From Candidatus Absconditabacteria bacterium (GTDB taxonomy: Bacteria; Patescibacteriota; Gracilibacteria; Absconditabacterales; Absconditicoccaceae), in assembly GCA_028693445.1 (NCBI GenBank), contig JAQUVI010000004.1, positions 75,167 to 119,450 on the forward strand: 44,284 nt of DNA, read 5' to 3'. The translations under genes and the position numbers were made by a program. How positions within the stretch are numbered: position 1 is the first letter of the stretch; each line of letters starts with the position of its first letter. The notes under the pieces were generated by a model. The model did no database searches. It was not told where the DNA came from and saw nothing but the letters and a program-made list of their open reading frames with translations. Of this stretch, positions 40,524-44,284 are shown in pieces.

Positions 40524-41387
40524 CTATGCAGCACGTACGCGGATTTGCGTTTTTTGCCGCGTTTTTTTTTGCTGTCTCTTAGTTTTTTTGAACAAAACTT
40601 TTGCTCGGTCTTGCTCTACAACTACTTCAACAGGGAGATGCGTTTGAGCAATATATGATTCAATAAATTGAACTATTTGCCCAAAGTTTTCCTTTATTCG
40701 AATCCTCTTTATCCCACTTGGAAGTGGGAAGGCTTCCTGATAAATTAAGAAACTTTGTTCCTTCTCTAGAACAGAGATAATTTTCTGTCTAGAAGAGATA
40801 CCACTTTTTCTAGGGCGAGGGCGATTTGGCTCGGGCTCTTTCTTATGCAGAATAAAGACCTGTTTTGACTGTTTTTGAGTTTTTCGTTTAGATCTCGAAG
40901 GTTTATAATTTTCTTCAATATCTACCGAATCATCCAAACCCCTACTTGTTTGCACTATAGACGGTTTTTCAATCTTTGCAACAATAGAAGGCAGTTTCAA
41001 ACTGTCGAAACCTGACAAAATTAATTCTTTTCTTGCTCCTATTTCACAAAGTAAAATAGAAACAAACGTAGCTCTTTCATCTTTTTGAACATTTTTTTCG
41101 TGGAAATAAGCTAATATTTGAATTTCTTCAGAAATTGGTTCTGCAGGCAAATTCAACAAAATAGCAATGGCTATTTTAAGCCAATTACTATCAAAACATT
41201 CTTCTGCTCTAATAAAAGATATAAGTTTTAAAAGCCGTGGATCTCCAGCTTCTTGGTTTATTTTGACCAATCGCTGAAGTACAAAATTTTTTGATTTACC
41301 TTGAGAGAATTGATGTTCAAGAATATTGTTATACTGAGACATCAAATATTGTAGCGAAACATGGTTCGCATCTAAAGCTATATCCAT
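40524..41387 (-). CDS. Unknown protein with basic linker, standard-code features
   Basis: This is a 287-residue frame from ATG 41387 to TAG 40524-40526 with no TGA. The N-terminal ~130 residues are helical (LQYLMSQYNNILEHQFSQGK, LKIAIAILLNLPAEPISEEI). Then comes a disordered basic linker (SRSKRKTQKQSKQVF, NRPRPRKSGISSRQ), a small alpha/beta stretch (FGQIVQFIESYIAQTHLPVE, VVVEQDRAKVLFKK) and a very basic tail (KTKRQQKKTRQKTQIRVRAA). CGA/CGG codons fall inside these basic runs, where Arg is natural and Trp would be odd; this supports a standard-code origin. It has its own terminator. An AAAGGAGG at about 41432 is too far (about 40 bases) from the ATG to be its ribosome site. Function unknown; nucleic-acid binding is plausible. 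Confidence 0.7.
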   Translation of the reverse strand: MDIALDANHVSLQYLMSQYNNILEHQFSQGKSKNFVLQRLVKINQEAGDPRLLKLISFIRAEECFDSNWLKIAIAILLNLPAEPISEEIQILAYFHEKNVQKDERATFVSILLCEIGARKELILSGFDSLKLPSIVAKIEKPSIVQTSRGLDDSVDIEENYKPSRSKRKTQKQSKQVFILHKKEPEPNRPRPRKSGISSRQKIISVLEKEQSFLIYQEAFPLPSGIKRIRIKENFGQIVQFIESYIAQTHLPVEVVVEQDRAKVLFKKTKRQQKKTRQKTQIRVRAA

Positions 41388-41511
41388 ATATTTTTTTTGG
41401 TTTTTGTTTGGTTTGTTTACTATTTTTAAAGACCTCCTTTCTTTTGTTTTTATTTGACATATTGTCTTTATATATTTTTGTTATACTTTTTCAATACTGT
41501 TTTGAAGATAG

Positions 41512-41541
41512 AAAAAAAGGTTGGATAAACCAACCTTTTTT
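41512..41541 (-). terminator. Terminator of the phoH-like gene
   Basis: The stem AAAAGGTTGG / CCAACCTTTT with an ATAAA loop and a T-run on the minus strand lies 3 bases beyond the stop at 41545. Confidence 0.92.
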
Positions 41542-41544
41542 ATT

Positions 41545-42894
41545 TTACAATATATCTGCAGCTAATTCAGCTAATTCGCTGCGTTCACCTTTTTCAAGCA
41601 TAACATGGGCGAAAAGTTTCTGCCCAGTCATTTTAGCGATAAGATGAGATAGTCCATTTGAATATGCATCTAGATATGGACTATCTATTTGCGATACATC
41701 ACCACAGAATACAATCTTTGTGTTTTGCCCAGCACGAGTTACAATCGTCTTGACTTCGTGTGGGGTTAGATTCTGTGATTCATCAATGATAAAGAAGGTG
41801 TCATTTAGACTTCTACCCCGAATTGAGGCCAATGGCTGGATAGATATAAGACCTGATTTTTGTTTTTGTTCAATCAAATCACTATCTTTTTGATTCATTT
41901 GACGTTTAATAAACGCCAAATTATCGAACAATCCTTGCATATATGGAGACACTTTTTCTTGTGCATCTCCAGGCAGAAAACCTATTTCTTTATTTCCCAA
42001 AGGGACAGTAGCTGCGGCTATAATAAGCTGAGCAACTTTTTCCTCTTTGAGAAGTTGTAATCCAGCTGCAATTGCAAGCAACGTTTTCCCTGTACCTGCT
42101 TTTCCTGAAAGACAGATTAATTTTATATATGCCTCCAATAAAGCATTTACAGAAAAAGTCTGTTCAAAATTCCTTGGTTCAATGTTTGATGGTCTTTCTT
42201 TTTTTACATGAATTAATTTGCCATCACTGTATCTTGCTAAAGCCGTCTTCTTATCTTTTGTACCATTTAATATAAAAAACATATTTTCTGGTACTTGATC
42301 AGGATAATTTTTGAACAATGATTTATCCACTTCCTGTATAGAATTTACATAAAGGTCGTCTATACCCTTATCTGGATATTTAATAGATGCCCTACCAAGA
42401 TATCCTTTGAAATCAGCTTTATCATTTTCGTAATCCTCGGCCTCCAACCCCAAAACATCAGCTTTGATTCGTAAGTTGACGTCTTTGGTAACAAGTACAA
42501 CCTTTCTTGTTTCATCTTTTTTATTTGACATATCAAAGACAAGACCAAGAATCCGGTTATCACTAGTATCTTCAGGGAAAGCTTTTTTGATTTCTTCTGC
42601 AATTTTACCAGTTATTTTGACTTGCATCAAACCCTTTCCTGTACCCAAAGAAACACCACCATTTGACAATGCAGATTTCTTCTCGTGTTTTTCTTTTCGG
42701 AAATTATCCATACTACGGATAAATTTTCTGGCATTGTGATTTCTTTCTTCATTCCCTTTTTTGAAGTTATCTAATTCTTCGAGAACGATTGTTGGAATTA
42801 CAATATCATTTTCTTGAAATTTGTTTATACAATCGGCATCATGAAGAATAACATTTGTATCCAACACAAAGACTTTCTTGATAGATTCACTCAT
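41545..42894 (-). CDS. PIN-PhoH ATPase (PhoH2/YlaK type), standard-code gene
   Basis: This is a 449-residue frame from ATG 42894 to TAA 41545-41547. An N-terminal PIN domain (VFVLDTNVILHDADCINKF, IPTIVLEELDNFKKG, VVLVTKDVNLRIKADVLGL) is joined to a PhoH P-loop domain: CLSGKAGTGKTLLAIAAGL (Walker A), GFLPGD, FFIIDESQNLTPHEVKTIVT (Walker B) and IVFCGDVSQID. Such proteins are suggested RNA helicase-nucleases. All 29 Gly codons are GGN. CGG codons at 41818-41820 and 42553-42555 fall on family Arg positions (IRGRSLND and DNRIL), so the gene reads correctly with the standard code, unlike the CGA=Trp genes around it. Recent transfer is likely. Confidence 0.93.
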   Translation of the reverse strand: MSESIKKVFVLDTNVILHDADCINKFQENDIVIPTIVLEELDNFKKGNEERNHNARKFIRSMDNFRKEKHEKKSALSNGGVSLGTGKGLMQVKITGKIAEEIKKAFPEDTSDNRILGLVFDMSNKKDETRKVVLVTKDVNLRIKADVLGLEAEDYENDKADFKGYLGRASIKYPDKGIDDLYVNSIQEVDKSLFKNYPDQVPENMFFILNGTKDKKTALARYSDGKLIHVKKERPSNIEPRNFEQTFSVNALLEAYIKLICLSGKAGTGKTLLAIAAGLQLLKEEKVAQLIIAAATVPLGNKEIGFLPGDAQEKVSPYMQGLFDNLAFIKRQMNQKDSDLIEQKQKSGLISIQPLASIRGRSLNDTFFIIDESQNLTPHEVKTIVTRAGQNTKIVFCGDVSQIDSPYLDAYSNGLSHLIAKMTGQKLFAHVMLEKGERSELAELAADIL

Positions 42895-43286
42895 AATTAT
42901 TTGTTTTTATTTGTTAATACTTGGTTTGTTTTTTTATTTAAAAGAACACATCTTTCCATTTGTTTTTGTTTGTTATTTAAGTACTTTACTTTTTTCTTAA
43001 AGATTTTCAAGTAAGTTTAAAGTTTTTTTATTAAAAAAATTCTCGTTTTCAAAAAATATTGATTTGTTTGTTTTTATTTAGACCAGACTAACTTCGAAAC
43101 GCCATCTGTTGGATTTAAAAGCTTTTTCTCAACCATAGATAGTATAATCGAAATATTGATAAAACGCATATATATAAACAAAGAAATAGTAAAAATATAA
43201 ATTATGTTACACGTTACATTTAAAAAATTTGCTTTTTCTTCTATTTCATATATTATTATAAATGATTTATTCTTTCTTATTTTTTT
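42895..43286. other. AT-rich spacer between phoH-like and lpxH-like genes
   Basis: I see no gene, RNA or copy of the dispersed elements. It is full of TTTGTTTTTATTT-type runs on the plus strand (AAATAAAAACAAA toward phoH), similar to the leaders of the two other island genes. The phoH promoter and the lpxH promoter should both lie here. Confidence 0.5.
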
Positions 43287-44004
43287 ATGAAAAAGTATTA
43301 TAAAACAGTTATCTTATCAGATATTCACTTGGGTAAACCAAATAATTTATCCAACAAATTATTAGAGTTTTTGGAAGGTTGCACTATAGAAAGAATGATC
43401 TTCAATGGTGATGCTATCGATTTTTGGCAATTAAATACATTTTGAGCCCGAAAAGAAAAAGAAACCAGATTTGTAAATTATATTATTAATATTAATAGAA
43501 AGTTGAGTTCATGTAACATATATCAAAGGAAATCATGATGGATTTATGAAACATCTTTACCATATTCATGTGCATAATATTAGTATTGTAAAAGATTTGG
43601 TATATACGACAGCCAATAATAAAAAATATTATCTTTGTCATGGAGATAAATTTGACTTTGTAAATGATACTGTTGGTAGAATAACTAACTTCTTTTATAG
43701 TCTATTATATCTTTTGGAAAAGAAATTTAACAAAAATATCTCAAAAGAACATTATGTCCCTTTTTCTGAAAGATCTAAAATGCGATTTAAAAGACATTTC
43801 TTTCCAAAAAAGACTTTACATAAAAAAGCTTTTGCATTGGCAAAAGAAAAATGATGCGATGGAATTATTATAGGACATTATCATATGCCTGATCATGTAA
43901 AAAATCATACAATGGAATATTTTAATACAGGCGATTGGATATCTTCTTGTACTGCAGTGGTAGAGAATAAAAAGGGTGATCTAGAATTAATTCATTACAA
44001 ATAA
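43287..44004 (+). pseudogene. UDP-2,3-diacylglucosamine pyrophosphatase-like phosphoesterase with a frameshift
   Basis: The first half runs from ATG 43287: TVILSDIHLGKPNNL (first metal motif), MIFNGDAIDFWQLNTFGA (second) and KEKETRFVNYIININRK. Near 43499-43506 the reading frame must shift by +1 to continue with VHVTYIKGNHDGFMKHLYHI (GNHD motif), YYLCHGDKFDFV, GIIIGHYHMPD, YFNTGDWISSCTAVVE and TAA at 44002-44004. With the shift repaired it would be a normal ~238-residue LpxH-like metallophosphoesterase, active at the membrane in lipid A or related lipid metabolism. Without it, translation ends soon after. CGA at 43449-43451 sits at the family's GKW Trp. A one-base insertion, sequencing error or programmed shift are the options. 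Confidence 0.8.
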
Positions 44005-44010
44005 TAAAAA

Positions 44011-44036
44011 AAATCTGGAATTCGTTCCAGGTTTTT
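44011..44036 (+). terminator. Terminator of the lpxH-like gene
   Basis: The stem CTGGAA / TTCCAG with a TTCG tetraloop is followed by TTTTT, ten bases after the stop. Confidence 0.92.
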
Positions 44037-44050
44037 AGTTTTTAATATAG

Positions 44051-44284
44051 GCGAGGTGGGATTCGAACCCACGACCTTTCCCGCTTTAGCGGGACTGCTC
44101 TAACCAGCTGATTAACTATTAAAAAAATTCTCATTTACAGAGAATCTTAATTGTTTTTAGGCGAGGTGGGATTCGAACCCACGACCTTTCCCGCTTTAGC
44201 GGGACTGCTCTAACCAGCTGATTAACTATTAAAAAAATTCTCATTTACAGAGAATCTTAATTGTTTTTAGGCGAGGTGGGATTC
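44051..44284 (-). repeat. 110-bp tandem repeat carrying the 3' half of a tRNA and a terminator
   Basis: Two full units (44051-44160, 44161-44270) and 14 bases of a third are identical. On the minus strand each has a D-loop-like CAGCTGGTTAGAGCA, an anticodon-like hairpin TCCCGCTAAAGCGGGA with a six-base loop, a variable loop, a perfect T arm (GTGGGTTCGAATCCCAC) and acceptor strand CTCGCC. The matching 5' acceptor GGCGAGG and the 5' half of the D stem are absent; AT-rich sequence stands there. Downstream of each tRNA-like 3' end is ATTCTC / GAGAAT followed by seven Ts, a terminator. I call this a tRNA-derived array, not a functional tRNA gene. Ending exactly at the window edge raises the chance of an assembly artefact. 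Confidence 0.75.

Noticed and set aside
44051-44118. Intact tRNA gene on the minus strand
   Set aside because: The T arm and 3' acceptor are perfect, but there is no complementary 5' acceptor or D-stem half and the anticodon loop has six bases.

Overview
The window reads as a low-GC chromosome fragment from the Gracilibacteria/Absconditabacteria (BD1-5/SR1) branch of the candidate phyla radiation. TGA is a glycine codon: infB, pth, pheT, glyA, dnaE, ligA, a penicillin-binding protein and others stay open only if TGA is read through, and TGA falls on invariant glycines (the G1 loop GHVDHGKT of IF-2, the GNPGKEYE start of Pth). In the same genes CGA, and probably CGG, falls where the families carry tryptophan (IF-2 PEEWGGD, the ENWS motif of sugar transferases, PSWR of PheT, WFA-SSGTT of GH3). 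That points to an Absconditabacterales-like code with TGA=Gly and CGA/CGG=Trp. All coordinates below use TGA as sense and TAA/TAG as stops.

Layout. 1-6246 (minus) is a surface module: a 1483-residue phage-fibre-like protein with a C-terminal S74 self-cleaving chaperone domain, a small Cys-rich secreted protein, and an Ig-like Thr-rich protein cut by the window edge. 6639-8768 (plus) is a coiled-coil adhesin-like protein with a Bacteroidetes-type IX secretion tail and no TGA codon. 8827-10873 (minus) holds a toxin-antitoxin pair, a small Cys-rich protein and an AbiEii-like nucleotidyltransferase. 11013-13950 (plus) is infB and pth. 14057-22133 (minus) holds a GIY-YIG protein, ligA, and a tight dnaE-nrnA-sugar transferase operon; 22358-22750 (minus) is a pilin-like membrane protein. 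23334-27131 (plus) is a PBP2-like transpeptidase, an orphan transketolase C-terminal-like protein and ybaB. 27134-33140 (minus) holds a GHMP-kinase-like protein, a hypothetical protein, glyA, an AlaE-like exporter and a GH3-family enzyme. 33488-35986 is pheT; then come a hypothetical protein, a cold-shock protein, a secreted-protein gene interrupted by TAA, rnhB and rplI. 39747-42894 (minus) is a PhoH-like ATPase with two unknown genes in which TGA is absent and CGG/CGA read best as Arg, so it looks like an island imported from a standard-code organism. The right end has an LpxH-like phosphoesterase split by a frameshift and a 110-bp tandem array containing the 3' half of a tRNA.

Repeats are prominent. 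A 143-bp element with long terminal inverted arms and a nearly invariant core occurs four times between genes. REP/RPE-like short palindromes lie between genes and also, in frame, inside ligA. A heptamer family (CTAAGNN) forms short arrays near pth, dnaE and the PBP gene. Most transcription units end in clear hairpin-plus-T terminators.

Functionally the window mixes housekeeping genes (translation, replication, repair, wall synthesis) with secreted adhesion or attack proteins that suit a host-attached lifestyle. The 143-bp element and the two foreign-code segments are the parts I would follow up first.
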